A stretch of 64,000 bases of DNA from an uncultured Bacteroides sp. (GCF_963678845.1 NZ_OY787466.1:930001-994000), one strand, 5' to 3'; shown: positions 9,063 to 18,279, numbered from the stretch's first letter. Made by a program: numbers and translations. The notes: generated by a model from the letters alone, not told the origin.

Positions 9063-9995
9063 ATGCAATATTTTGGCGAAATACTCTCTCTGGGTGTGGC
9101 TATTTCCTGGACTGCTACTGCTCTTTTTGCAGAAGTGGCTTGTAAGCGGATCGGTTCTTTGCAGCTGAATTTAATCCGAATGTTTCTTTCCTTGTTTTTT
9201 CTGGGTGTAACTTTGTGGTGCTTTACCGGAGCTCCTTATCCTTTATATGCTGATTCAAAAACCTGGTTCTGGTTGTCACTTTCTGGTTTTGTGGGTTATG
9301 TGCTGGGCGATTATTGCTTGTTCAACTCTTACGTGCTTATTGGTTCACGTTTCGGGCAGTTGTTTATGACACTTGCTCCTCCGGCTGCTGCCATATCTGG
9401 CTGGATGATATTGGGCGAGAAACTTTCTTTGCATGCATGGATAGGTATGATGGTTACTTTGTGTGGTATTGGAATGTCGGTTCTCAGCAAAGGAACTACG
9501 CATAAACTGGGATTGAAATTACCTTTAAAAGGTATTCTTCTGGGAATAGGAGCAGGTATAGGGCAGGGTGTAGGACTTGTGCTGAGTAAGGTGGGGATGA
9601 ACTATTATAAAATGTCAGTACCAACAACAGATATAAACCATTTTATGACTATGCTGCCGTTTGCTTCAACTTATATCCGTGCTATAACCGGTATGTTGGG
9701 ATACTTTGTTATGATGTGGCTACGGAAGGAATTATATACAATGCCTATTGCGTTTCGTAATGGTAAAGGGATGAATGCAGCTTTGTGGGCTACCATGTTC
9801 GGACCGTTTATTGGGGTATCTGTATCTTTGATGGCTGTTCAGTATACCGAAGCGGGTATTGCATCTACGTTAATGGCACTTACACCAATCTTTATCTTAT
9901 GGCCTTCACATCTTATCTTTAAACAGAAGGTCACAATAAGAGAAGTTATCGGAGCTATAATAAGTGTACTGGGTGTATCGCTGTTCTTTATTTAA
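9063..9995 (+). CDS. EamA/DMT-family transporter
   Basis: 310-aa inner-membrane protein with about ten hydrophobic segments arranged as two EamA repeats; the repeat ends look like ILGEKLSLHAWIGMMVTLCGIGMSVL and its counterpart near the C-terminus (FKQKVTIREVIGAIISVLGVSLFFI, quoted here only in outline). The group exports or imports metabolites such as amino acids and nucleosides; the substrate cannot be assigned. It is a single gene with its own promoter, and no strong terminator follows (only a 7-bp hairpin at 10028-10049). Confidence 0.88.
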   Translation: MQYFGEILSLGVAISWTATALFAEVACKRIGSLQLNLIRMFLSLFFLGVTLWCFTGAPYPLYADSKTWFWLSLSGFVGYVLGDYCLFNSYVLIGSRFGQLFMTLAPPAAAISGWMILGEKLSLHAWIGMMVTLCGIGMSVLSKGTTHKLGLKLPLKGILLGIGAGIGQGVGLVLSKVGMNYYKMSVPTTDINHFMTMLPFASTYIRAITGMLGYFVMMWLRKELYTMPIAFRNGKGMNAALWATMFGPFIGVSVSLMAVQYTEAGIASTLMALTPIFILWPSHLIFKQKVTIREVIGAIISVLGVSLFFI

Positions 9996-10255
9996 GATCG
10001 GAATATTGCCTTTTGCCTGTTTATAGGAGCTAAATGTGTGTTTTTAGCTATATAAATTGCTGATAATTAATAGTGAAACACTTTTTAACTCGCCTATTCC
10101 CTTTTTCTAGAAAAGATATATAGACGTTTTCTGACAATACGTTTTACTTTTTGACTTAATTGCTTGATTATAAGCCGCGTAAAAATTATATCTACCCCCT
10201 ATAATAACAGAATATAGCATCAATTTTTCCGCAGCTCAGAAGTTGCCTTTCCGGC

Positions 10256-11029
10256 TTACTTTTTCTTTCCTATATAGAACACATAACCAAAGAATTCTTT
10301 GTACTTGTTGTATATCTCAATTTCTTCAGTTTGCCTTTCAAGGAACTCTTCAACAGCTTTATTACCTTTGTATAAGGATGCGTATTCTTCTATTCTTTTT
10401 GCCATGTGAATGTAGAAATTTTCTGTCCAGCAACGATCAGGCAGAATGAAATGAGCTATCGGGATATATCCTGCATCCTGCATAATCCTGATATTGGCCG
10501 GGATGGTATCCATCTCTGGATAATTGGCCATCCAGTAGTCCTCAATCTCTGAAGGACGCTCGTTGGTAAACCAGGAAGCTTCACTTACTGCAATCATTCC
10601 ATTATCTTTCAGATATTTTCTCCATTCGGTCAGCCCTTTCTTGAATCCGATAATGAAGATAGAGCTTTCCGCCCATATCAAATCAAGCTCCTTTTCTTTA
10701 AATGGCAGATTGTCCATAGATGCAATCTGTGTTTCTACTTTTTCTTCAAGATGATATTGATTGATCTTAGCCTTAACCCCTTCAATCATTTCCGGACTAA
10801 TGTCCGAAGCTATGATTTTACTTTCTGTGTTTTGGGCAAGCACCAAAGTCTGAGTACCTGTTCCGCAACCAATGTCTACTATCTTTGAACTTTTGGAAAG
10901 ACCATTGATAAAACTTAAAGCCAATTTTGTTTCTTCATCGCCACCAGGGCCTTGCCTTTTCATGCCCGAAAAGAAATCGAAAATTAACTTTATGTCAAAG
11001 TCTGCTACTAATTTAAAATCTTCTTCCAT
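10256..11029 (-). CDS. Class I SAM-dependent methyltransferase
   Basis: 257 aa from the ATG at 11029 (MEEDFKLVADFD); the frame stays open to 11092 but the extra 21 residues have no family-like character. Motif I is VDIGCGTGTQT, motif II ends ASDISPEM (acidic residue binding the ribose), and the post-II region DLIWAESS follows. It resembles Bacteroides small-molecule or ubiquinone/menaquinone-type methyltransferases, but the substrate is unknown. Monocistronic, convergent with the transporter to its left. Confidence 0.82.
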   Translation of the reverse strand: MEEDFKLVADFDIKLIFDFFSGMKRQGPGGDEETKLALSFINGLSKSSKIVDIGCGTGTQTLVLAQNTESKIIASDISPEMIEGVKAKINQYHLEEKVETQIASMDNLPFKEKELDLIWAESSIFIIGFKKGLTEWRKYLKDNGMIAVSEASWFTNERPSEIEDYWMANYPEMDTIPANIRIMQDAGYIPIAHFILPDRCWTENFYIHMAKRIEEYASLYKGNKAVEEFLERQTEEIEIYNKYKEFFGYVFYIGKKK

Positions 11030-11480
11030 AATATAAGTTGTTTCAATAAGCTTGTTTTTTATTTCGTTCAGGAGAGTAATTATGCTTTTCAAATATATGA
11101 TTAATTATCTTATTGGGGTTGTGTCTTCTTTGTTTTTTTTCAAATTCAGAAGAAAATGAGTTTTCATCCCTCACTCCCTCACTATTTTTTATAATAGACT
11201 GACTTCTAGTTTGGTATACCGTGATGGATGCATTTTTATCTATAACTGAAACATCACAAAAAGGCATCATCCCTCACTATTTCAATCTCCATTGGCCTAT
11301 TTTGTGTTCAAAAAGTAGTTCCCAATTAAGCCTTGTACTTGTTATATGATAATGCTGGAGGTCTTGTTCTTTTTTTAATCGCAATTATTTAAATTGAATG
11401 CTTTAAATAAGAAGTTTAAAAATAATCCCGTTTTAAATTAAATGCTATATTTGTCCTTCGAAATCTAAGTGTTATATTTT
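11030..11480. other. 451-bp intergenic stretch with CCCTCACT repeats
   Basis: Between two divergent genes. It holds a direct repeat: TCATCCCTCACTCCCTCACT at 11164-11183 and TCATCCCTCACTATTT at 11267-11282, the first with a doubled CCCTCACT. On the minus strand a 75-codon ORF (11043-11270) runs through it; the repeat then encodes NSEGVRDE. That ORF has no recognisable domain and is not called as a gene. A -7-like box TATATTTG (11446-11453) precedes the transglutaminase-like gene. Confidence 0.5.
11446..11453 (+). promoter_or_regulatory. -7 box of the transglutaminase-like gene
   Basis: TATATTTG, 27 bp before the ATG at 11481. No good -33 TTTG is seen at 19-21 bp, so only the -7 element is supported. 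Confidence 0.45.
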
Positions 11481-14207
11481 ATGAGGAAAATAGATGTGTT
11501 ATTTGTTGGTCTGATAATTATGTTACTTGGAACGTCATGTTCACAAATACATTTTATCAGTAATAAGGATTACCGTGCAAAAGTGAATAAAGCTCTGGCC
11601 CAGAAAAGGGCAGTCATGCCCAATGGAAGCTTTGGAGGTTTTTCAGATGTGTTCAATCGCAAACTCCCTTTGCAGGAAAAAGAGGCCATGGAGTTTCTTT
11701 ATGCCTATATGTCTTTAGCAGACATCACTAATTATCCGGATACTTTTTTTCTTAAAAACGTTAGTCTGTCCTTTCAGGCTAAACAAGAAATGCCTTGGGG
11801 AAAAGAAATTAGTGAAGAGCTGTTTCGTCATTTCGTGTTGCCTTTGCGGGTGAACAATGAAACACTCGATAATTCACGCGAGGTATTTTATGGAGAATTG
11901 AAAAACCGGGTGAAGAATCTTTCACTTTACGATGCTATTCTGGAGGTAAATCACTGGTGTCATGAAAAGGTAGTCTATACACCTTCCGATGCCCGAACCA
12001 GTTCGCCGCTGGCTTCCGTACGTACTGCTTATGGTCGTTGCGGTGAGGAATCTACTTTTTTGGTAGCAGCTCTTCGTTCTGTGGGCATTCCTGCCCGACA
12101 GGTCTATACTCCCCGATGGGCACATACCGATGATAACCATGCATGGGTGGAAGCGTGGTCAAATGGTAAGTGGTATTTCCTTGGCGCTTGCGAACCGGAA
12201 CCAATGCTTAATCTGGCATGGTTCACTGCTCCGGCAAAAAGAGGAATGTTGATGCATACAAATGTATTCGGACTCTATACCGGCAAAGAGGAGATAATGA
12301 CTGTTACTCCCAATTTTACCGAGATCAATGTGATAGGTAACTATGCACCAACAGATCGTATAGATGTAACCATACTGGATGCTCAGAAGAAACCTGTTCA
12401 GGGAGCAACAGTGGAGTATAAGCTCTATAACTATGGCGAATTTTATTCCGTAGCTAAAAAACAGACTGATAATTATGGCAAATCATTCCTTACATCAGGA
12501 AAGGGTGATATTATTGTGTGGGCCTCAAAAGACGGAGCTTATGATTTTCAGAAAGTATCTGTGGGCAAGGATCACTCGCTTACATTGACTTTGGATAAGA
12601 AAGTATCAAGCATTGCTGATGCAGATGCAGATGCTGTAAGGGAAATGGCGCTTGATCTTGTTCCTCCGGTTGAGATGCCTGTTACTACAAATGTGAGTAA
12701 GGAACAGCGGGCTGCTAACAATCTTCGCCTTGCTAAAGAGGATTCTATCCGTAATGCTTACATCGCTACATTTATTAATGAAGATAAGATTAAAGAGGTT
12801 GCCGGCCGACTGAATATTGACCAGGAACGTGCAAAGAAACTATTTGTGGCTTCTCGCGGAAACTGGATGGAAATTGAGAAATTCCTTCTTGCCACAACTG
12901 CAGAAAACAGGGAGAAAGCGTTGAGCCTTCTTGAAGTTATCTCGGCTAAAGATTTGCGTGACACGCCTGCCGAGGTGCTGACCGACCATCTGCTTTATAC
13001 AATTGCCGGACAAGGTGATGTTTATAACCATTATGTGCTTAACCCACGAGTAGGAGATGAGTTTCTTACTGCATACAAACGAAATCTTCAGAATGCCTTT
13101 TCTGCTGATCTGGCAAATTCTATCCGCAACAACCCGAAGACTTTGGTCGACTGGTGCCGGAAGAATATAACCATTAACGATGAACTGAACTCCAATCGTC
13201 TTTACATGTCGCCCTTTGGTGTGTGGCAATTACGCGTGGCCGATACTCGCTCAAGAAATGTATTCTTTGTTGCCGTGCTTCGCAGTCTGGGGGTACCTTC
13301 ACGCATTGAATTGATGACCGGTAAATTGCAATATTACTTTAATGATTCCTGGATGGACGTGAATTTTGAGAATACAGAAAAAGAAAATGCTCCTCAGGGA
13401 TTCCTGAGTGCCACCTATACTCCGAATAGTTCTCTGAAAGATCCGCTTTACTACAAGCATTTCACAATTTCCAGAATAGAAAACGGGAAATTGTATCTGT
13501 TGGAGTTTGATGAAGATGCGGAAAGTTCATGGAGCAAGATCTTCAGTTCTCCGCTAAAACTGGATGCAGGAAATTATTTAATGGTTACAGGAAGCCGAAT
13601 GGCCGATGGTAGTGTGCTGAGCGATCTGAGTTTCTTTACCATTGAAACGGGAAAAACTACCGATGTTCAGCTGAAAATGCGTGAGGCTTCTGGTAAATTG
13701 CAGGTGCTTGGCAACTTTAATTCCGAGGCTACTTTTACCGATGCTGCAACAGGTAAGGAGCAAAGCTTCCTGGGTGCTAACGGAAGAGGCTACTTCATTG
13801 CGGCTTTGGTCAGAAATAATCACGAGCCAACTAACCATGCATTGAGAGATATTGCCGCCTGCAAAAAGCAACTGGAAGAGTGGGGCAAGCAAATCATTAT
13901 ACTTTTCCCGGATGAGGAAGAGTGGAAAGCCTTTAATCCGAAAGCGTACGGTGAGCTTCCAAAGAACATTACCTTTGGAATAGATAAGAACGGTTCGGTG
14001 CTTCGTCAGGTAAAAGATGGTGTTGAAACCTTACGCCAAGGTGAATTACCCGTTGTTATTGTGAGCGACACCTTTAATCGTGTGGTTTTTGCTTCGCAAG
14101 GTTACCGCATTGGGTTGGGAGAACAGTTAGTGAAAGTGATAGAGCAAATACAGCCGGCTCAGTCTAACGGTAATGGATGCACTCCTGCTCAGGCATGTAG
14201 TAAATAA
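11481..14207 (+). CDS. Transglutaminase-like lipoprotein, two-part protein
   Basis: 908 aa; start chosen at the ATG 11481 because it gives a lipoprotein signal (MRKIDVLFVG...LLGTSC, Cys about residue 20), while the GTG at 11469 adds four residues. A transglutaminase/protease-like core holds the catalytic Cys in GRCGEE (C187) and His in DDNHAW (H220); the third position is GACEPEP, so the usual Asp is not obvious. A Carboxypeptidase-regulatory-like segment follows. A second, degenerate copy of the core (RNVFFVAVLRSLGVPSRIE) lacks the catalytic Cys, and the C-terminal part looks thioredoxin-like in layout. Probably periplasmic or surface exposed; the substrate is unknown. Confidence 0.83.
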   Translation: MRKIDVLFVGLIIMLLGTSCSQIHFISNKDYRAKVNKALAQKRAVMPNGSFGGFSDVFNRKLPLQEKEAMEFLYAYMSLADITNYPDTFFLKNVSLSFQAKQEMPWGKEISEELFRHFVLPLRVNNETLDNSREVFYGELKNRVKNLSLYDAILEVNHWCHEKVVYTPSDARTSSPLASVRTAYGRCGEESTFLVAALRSVGIPARQVYTPRWAHTDDNHAWVEAWSNGKWYFLGACEPEPMLNLAWFTAPAKRGMLMHTNVFGLYTGKEEIMTVTPNFTEINVIGNYAPTDRIDVTILDAQKKPVQGATVEYKLYNYGEFYSVAKKQTDNYGKSFLTSGKGDIIVWASKDGAYDFQKVSVGKDHSLTLTLDKKVSSIADADADAVREMALDLVPPVEMPVTTNVSKEQRAANNLRLAKEDSIRNAYIATFINEDKIKEVAGRLNIDQERAKKLFVASRGNWMEIEKFLLATTAENREKALSLLEVISAKDLRDTPAEVLTDHLLYTIAGQGDVYNHYVLNPRVGDEFLTAYKRNLQNAFSADLANSIRNNPKTLVDWCRKNITINDELNSNRLYMSPFGVWQLRVADTRSRNVFFVAVLRSLGVPSRIELMTGKLQYYFNDSWMDVNFENTEKENAPQGFLSATYTPNSSLKDPLYYKHFTISRIENGKLYLLEFDEDAESSWSKIFSSPLKLDAGNYLMVTGSRMADGSVLSDLSFFTIETGKTTDVQLKMREASGKLQVLGNFNSEATFTDAATGKEQSFLGANGRGYFIAALVRNNHEPTNHALRDIAACKKQLEEWGKQIIILFPDEEEWKAFNPKAYGELPKNITFGIDKNGSVLRQVKDGVETLRQGELPVVIVSDTFNRVVFASQGYRIGLGEQLVKVIEQIQPAQSNGNGCTPAQACSK

Positions 14208-14243
14208 TTGCCTGCCATTGGTTAGCTACAATCAGATATAATG

Positions 14244-14291
14244 ATCCCCGTTTCTTATCAATAACTTAAGAAACGGGGATAATTTTTTATT
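14244..14291 (+). terminator. Intrinsic terminator after the transglutaminase-like gene
   Basis: Perfect 14-bp stem (arms 14244-14257 and 14267-14280, core CCCCGTTTCTTA) with a 9-nt loop, followed on the plus strand by AATTTTTTATT. It lies between convergent genes and may also slow transcription of cutC, though the minus side has a weaker T run. Confidence 0.88.
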
Positions 14292-15039
14292 TATTTCCGG
14301 TCAGAGAAGCAATTGTCTGTCGCACACGTTCGGCAGAAGTACGCGGTTCGGCATATTCATCTACCTGAACGGTTCCACCCATAGACACCTTTGGATTGCG
14401 GTAAACCATGCCACTTTGAATCGCTTCTCGTGCAGAAAGGTGAAACTCCCCGGCACCCGTCTCCTCTGCAATCTTATTAATATTCTTTTCATTGATTCCG
14501 CATCCCGGAAGTATGATGATTCGTCTGGCAGCCTTCTCTACCAACTCCTTTAAAAGAGGAATTCCCTCTTCCGCAGTAGGCATCTGTCCCGAGGTAAGTA
14601 TGCGGTTGCATCCCATATTAATTAATTCTTCCAAAGCTTTCATAGGGTCAACACACATATCGAAAGCCCGGTGAAAGGTAACCGACAAGCCATCGGCACA
14701 CTTAATTAATCGTTCGGTTAGTCGGCAATCAATCTCCCCTTCAGGAGTAAGGCAGCCAATCACCACACCATTTGCCCCGCAATCCTTAGCCACTGCGATA
14801 TCTCGTTCCATTACACGAACTTCTTCAGGTGAATAAAGGAAATCTCCGGCTCGCGGACGGATAATCACATGGATAGGAATCTCGAGCAACTCCCTTGTTA
14901 CAGCGATAGTTCCCTGTGAAGGAGTAGTTCCTCCTTCAGGAATTCCGGCACAAAGTTCCACCCTCATGGCGCCCCCTTTTTGTGCTTCCACACAACTTGC
15001 CACCGAATTGGCGCATATCTCAATTTTTCCTGCTTTCAT
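14287..15039 (-). CDS. cutC: CutC family protein
   Basis: 250 aa, full length for the family, a TIM-barrel protein. The opening (KIEICANSVASCVEAQKGGAMRVE, in outline) and RPRAGDFLYS, FHRAFDM and RILTSGQ are hallmark stretches. CutC was named for copper homeostasis in E. coli, but a direct copper role is disputed, so the functional name should be used with care. It is divergent from the HU-related gene, and its promoter is one of the clearest in the window. The neighbouring palindrome array lies about 140 bp upstream of its start. Confidence 0.92.
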   Translation of the reverse strand: MKAGKIEICANSVASCVEAQKGGAMRVELCAGIPEGGTTPSQGTIAVTRELLEIPIHVIIRPRAGDFLYSPEEVRVMERDIAVAKDCGANGVVIGCLTPEGEIDCRLTERLIKCADGLSVTFHRAFDMCVDPMKALEELINMGCNRILTSGQMPTAEEGIPLLKELVEKAARRIIILPGCGINEKNINKIAEETGAGEFHLSAREAIQSGMVYRNPKVSMGGTVQVDEYAEPRTSAERVRQTIASLTGNK

Positions 15040-15079
15040 CCGAATATCGTTTAAGTAATGATTATCTGTTCATTGCATA

Positions 15080-15110
15080 CAAAAGTAAGCAGTTTGCAGC
15101 TATCTCCAAA
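15080..15110 (-). promoter_or_regulatory. Promoter of cutC
   Basis: On the minus strand: -33 TTTG (15107-15110), 19-bp spacer, -7 TACTTTTG (15080-15087), giving a leader of about 35 nt. Both boxes match the Bacteroides consensus. Confidence 0.75.
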
Positions 15111-15133
15111 GCATTCCGGCGTGAAAGTTTATA

Positions 15134-15165
15134 TTTGCCGGTGTGTAATAATTTGTTTACCTTTA
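15134..15165 (+). promoter_or_regulatory. Candidate promoter of the HU-related gene
   Basis: -33 TTTG (15134-15137), 20-bp spacer, -7 TACCTTTA (15158-15165; last base departs from consensus). Transcription would start near 15172, immediately before the palindrome array, which would then lie in the first 90 nt of the transcript. An alternative -7 TATATTTG at 15130-15137 lacks a -33. Confidence 0.5.
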
Positions 15166-15173
15166 TACCTTTT

Positions 15174-15265
15174 TGTTTAGACCTGGGTCTCAGGCTAATT
15201 TACACCCGGGTGTAATTGTGCTTTAGACCCCCATCTAAATAGCATTAAGACCCGGGTCTAAATAT
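15174..15265. repeat. Array of four palindromes, exactly 23 bp apart
   Basis: Four tandem 23-bp units, each centred on a palindrome: AGACCTGGGTCT (centre 15184.5), TTACACCCGGGTGTAA (15207.5, perfect over 16 bp), TTTAGACCCCCATCTAAA (15230.5) and AGACCCGGGTCT (15253.5). Consensus TTTAGACCCGGGTCTAAAT. The spacing is 23, 23 and 23 bp. It lies directly upstream of the HU-related gene and downstream of its candidate promoter. The pattern suggests stacked dimers of one DNA-binding protein; autoregulation is a guess. Confidence 0.85.
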
Positions 15266-15303
15266 AAAAACATAAGGAGTAAACAAATAAATAAACTAAT
15301 ACT

Positions 15304-15693
15304 ATGGCATACAAGTACTGTGTACGCAGAAAAACAGACAAGAGTAAAGCAGAAGAACAAGTAAAATATTACGCCGTTCCCATTTCATCGGGAACCGTAG
15401 GAACCGAAGAGCTAGCCGAAAACATCGCCCACCGTTGCACCCTCTCCGAAGGAGATGTTCGTGCCACCGTTGTGGAACTGATGCGCACCATAGAACAAGA
15501 GCTTCATAAAGGCTATAAAGTCAGCCTCGAAGGCATAGGAATCTTCAGTCTTTCCGCCAGTAGTGACGGTTTTGATGCCCCCGATGAGTGTACTCCAAGC
15601 AAGGTAAAAGCAAAGCGCATCTGTTTCCTGGCAGATAAGAAACTGAAGAAAAATCTGCGGTTTGTGAAGTTTGAGAAAGATAAGAGGGGGTAG
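15304..15693 (+). CDS. HU-related histone-like DNA-binding protein
   Basis: 129 aa, of the Bacteroidetes HU-related family (histone-like, putative), which differs from true HU by an extra N-terminal strand and a variable tail. The fold is visible as VRRKTDKSK at the start, a helical segment EELAENIAHRCTLSEGDVRATVVEL, then KVSLEGIGIFSLSA, the HU-like beta arm region, and a basic tail. These proteins bind DNA; specific roles are poorly known. The gene follows the four-palindrome array by 38 bp, so it is the most obvious target, and possibly the source, of the array-binding protein. Confidence 0.85.
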   Translation: MAYKYCVRRKTDKSKAEEQVKYYAVPISSGTVGTEELAENIAHRCTLSEGDVRATVVELMRTIEQELHKGYKVSLEGIGIFSLSASSDGFDAPDECTPSKVKAKRICFLADKKLKKNLRFVKFEKDKRG

Positions 15694-15788
15694 ACTTTAA
15701 TCAAGATGTAATAGTTCTAGGAAAATACATCAAAGAATATAAATGATGAATTTGATTAATTCTTATATTTGTAATAAACTTACAGCAT

Positions 15789-17141
15789 ATGAACAGAATA
15801 GAGCAATTATATAGTGAATGGATCTCTTTGCAGCCTTTAAATCCCGAAGATAAAAGACGATTAGATGATAAGTTTCGCTTAGAGTTTAATTATAACTCTA
15901 ATCATATAGAGGGAAACACATTGACTTACGGACAAACCGAGCTTTTGCTCGTTTTTGGTGATACCACAGGTAATGCTAAGTTACAGGATTACGAAGAAAT
16001 GAGAGCTCATGATGTTGGCTTAAATATTATGACTCAGGAAGCAAAGGATTTGGAACGTCCGCTATCGGAAGCATTTATTCGTGAACTGAACAAAACAATA
16101 TTAGTACGTCCGTTCTGGAAAGATGCTGTAACATCGGGCGGACAGCCAACAAGAATGGAAGTAAAGGTTGGTGAATATAAGTCTCGTTCTAATCATGTAC
16201 AAACAGCTACCGGAGAAATATTCTATTATGCTACTCCAGAGGAAACCCCGGTAATGATGAAAGAACTGGTGGAATGGTATAATATAGAATCAGATAAAAA
16301 GGAACTTTCACCTATTGAACTGGCAGCATTGCTCCATTATCGCTATATCCGCATTCATCCGTTTGAAGATGGTAACGGACGAATAGCCCGATTGCTTGTT
16401 AATTACGTTTTAATAAGAAATAACTATCCTCCAATTATTATTCAAAGTAAAGACAAGGATAACTATTTACGGATATTGCATCAGTGTGATGTTGCAGTAG
16501 GATTGACAGCTTCTGATGGGGCTTCCGCAACGATTGATGCTATAAGTCCTTTTGTCGAGTATATGAATGAGCAATTAGAGCATTCACTTATTCTTTCTGT
16601 AAAGGCTGCGAAAGGAGAAAGCATTGAAGAGGAAGATGATTTTGCTAAACGAATTACATTGCTTGAAAGAGAAGCAAGAAGAAAAGTTATTCCGGTAAAA
16701 GAGCGTAGCGATGATGATGTTTGGGATGTACTTGAATTTGTTTATTTTGTGATAGAAAAGAGATTAGTGGAAAAGTTATCTCCGATAAAAGCATTCTTTG
16801 GATATACTCTACATACAAATAGGCTTTCAAAAGGAGATACATCTGTTAATCTTTACCCTGTAAATAGGACGAGCGCATCTCTTTTAGAAAAATTAGATAT
16901 TCATTCAGCTAAAAGTATAGAGTTTAAATATGAATGTTCTAGTCCTAAAGTTATTAAACTTGATGATGTTGAGGTTGCTTTTAATATTACACTCAATGAG
17001 AAAGATTATCACATATCTGATATTAATCAATCTTTTTCTTATGGTTCATTTCCCTCTGAGAAGCAAATAAATAATTTAGTCAATTTCTATGCAAATCAAA
17101 TATTAAATAAAATTGAAGGTCAAATTAACGAATTAAAATAG
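15789..17141 (+). CDS. Fic family protein (AMPylase/adenylyltransferase-like)
   Basis: 450 aa. The Fic active-site motif HPFEDGNGR is intact (H190), so transfer of AMP or a related group to a target protein is likely. An inhibitory helix motif of the S-x-x-x-E-G form is present near the N-terminus (S37 to E41-G42), the class II arrangement in which the helix blocks ATP binding. The C-terminal 160 residues are not recognised and may select the target. A -7-like box TATATTTG (15764-15771) lies 17 bp before the ATG. No antitoxin gene is adjacent, consistent with the built-in inhibitor. Confidence 0.9.
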   Translation: MNRIEQLYSEWISLQPLNPEDKRRLDDKFRLEFNYNSNHIEGNTLTYGQTELLLVFGDTTGNAKLQDYEEMRAHDVGLNIMTQEAKDLERPLSEAFIRELNKTILVRPFWKDAVTSGGQPTRMEVKVGEYKSRSNHVQTATGEIFYYATPEETPVMMKELVEWYNIESDKKELSPIELAALLHYRYIRIHPFEDGNGRIARLLVNYVLIRNNYPPIIIQSKDKDNYLRILHQCDVAVGLTASDGASATIDAISPFVEYMNEQLEHSLILSVKAAKGESIEEEDDFAKRITLLEREARRKVIPVKERSDDDVWDVLEFVYFVIEKRLVEKLSPIKAFFGYTLHTNRLSKGDTSVNLYPVNRTSASLLEKLDIHSAKSIEFKYECSSPKVIKLDDVEVAFNITLNEKDYHISDINQSFSYGSFPSEKQINNLVNFYANQILNKIEGQINELK

Positions 17142-17219
17142 TTACAAACGGATAAAATAATTTTTATCTTAACAGTTTTGAGAAACTCTTAATTTTTTCA
17201 ATAGATATAATGTAAAGCA

Positions 17220-18218
17220 ATGAAAAAAATAATAATAGCAGCTTTCTTTCTGACTGCCACTCTCCCCATACTAGCTCAAAAATCTTTAGAGAAAGGATTG
17301 CAGAGTATTTCCGTGCAATCAGCAAAGGCAAGTATAAACTTTCTTGCATCCGATGAACTGGAAGGACGTGAAGCCGGAACGCATAGTGGGAGGGTAGCCG
17401 GTGAATATCTTGTTTCTATGCTTCGGATGATGAATATTTCTCCGTTAGGCAATTCTTATTACCAACCGTTTGAGACGTATCGTATAGAACGTCAGAAGAA
17501 AGGTAAATGGCAGGTGAATCCGGATTCAATAGCATTGATAACTACAGGAGTGCATAAATGTTTGCATCTCAGAAATGTTCTGGCAAAGATTGAAGGCAAG
17601 CGAACGGATGAGTATGTAATTGTGGGTGCTCATTATGATCATATTGGGATGGACCCTACATTAGTTGGCGATTGTATTTATAATGGTGCGGATGATAATG
17701 CTTCGGGCGTATCGGCTGTGCTGCAAATGGTTAAGGCTTTTCTTGCCAGTGGAGAAAAACCGGAACGGACTATAATATTTGCTTTCTGGGATGGCGAAGA
17801 ATTGGGAGAGCTGGGGTCAAGCTATTTTGTGCAAAGCTGTCCGTTTATCCAATCGATTAAAGGGTATCTGAATTATGATATGATAGGGCGTAACACAAAT
17901 GAGGCTAAACCTCTGCTTGTGGATTATTTCTATACGGAATCTCATCCGGCTTTTGGTGGCTGGCTGAAGAATGATATTAAAAAATATAACCTAAAGTTGG
18001 AGCCAATTTATCATGCTTGGGATAAACCGGTGGGAGGCAGTGATAATGGCTCTTTTGCCAAAGCGGATATTCCAATTATCTGGTATCATACCAACGGACA
18101 TCCCGATTATCACCAACCAAGCGATCATGCTGATAAGCTGAACTGGGATAAACTTGTTGAGATAACAAAAGCTTCATTCCTCAATTTGTGGAAACTGGCT
18201 AACGAGAAAGATTATTGA
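17220..18218 (+). CDS. Secreted M28-family zinc peptidase
   Basis: 332 aa with a signal peptide (MKKIIIAAFFLTATLPILAQ). Two-zinc aminopeptidase motifs in order: AHYDHIG (His ligand), ADDNASGVSAV (bridging Asp), WDGEELG (catalytic Glu and ligand), YDMIGR (Asp) and a final WYHTNGHPDYHQPSDHADK with a ligand His. Exported enzyme of the M28 peptidase group, acting on peptides in the periplasm or outside. Monocistronic; 78 bp after the Fic gene. Confidence 0.92.
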   Translation: MKKIIIAAFFLTATLPILAQKSLEKGLQSISVQSAKASINFLASDELEGREAGTHSGRVAGEYLVSMLRMMNISPLGNSYYQPFETYRIERQKKGKWQVNPDSIALITTGVHKCLHLRNVLAKIEGKRTDEYVIVGAHYDHIGMDPTLVGDCIYNGADDNASGVSAVLQMVKAFLASGEKPERTIIFAFWDGEELGELGSSYFVQSCPFIQSIKGYLNYDMIGRNTNEAKPLLVDYFYTESHPAFGGWLKNDIKKYNLKLEPIYHAWDKPVGGSDNGSFAKADIPIIWYHTNGHPDYHQPSDHADKLNWDKLVEITKASFLNLWKLANEKDY

Positions 18219-18279
18219 CCTCATAGTTGAGTGTAGTTAGGTATTTGTATTTTTAAACGGTAGTAGTGAATCTGTTTTC

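Noticed and set aside
10028..10049. Terminator after the DMT transporter
   Set aside because: Stem of only 7 bp (AGCTAAA/TTTAGCT) and no T run.
11043..11270. 75-codon minus-strand ORF
   Set aside because: No domain, runs over the CCCTCACT repeats and overlaps the 5' end of the methyltransferase frame; it looks like chance reading of repeat DNA.
12840..13229. 129-codon reverse-strand ORF inside the transglutaminase-like gene
   Set aside because: Lies fully inside a well-supported gene on the other strand and has no domain; a shadow frame.
15174..15265. CRISPR-like reading of the palindrome array
   Set aside because: Units are 23 bp in total with no unique spacers between repeats of normal CRISPR length.
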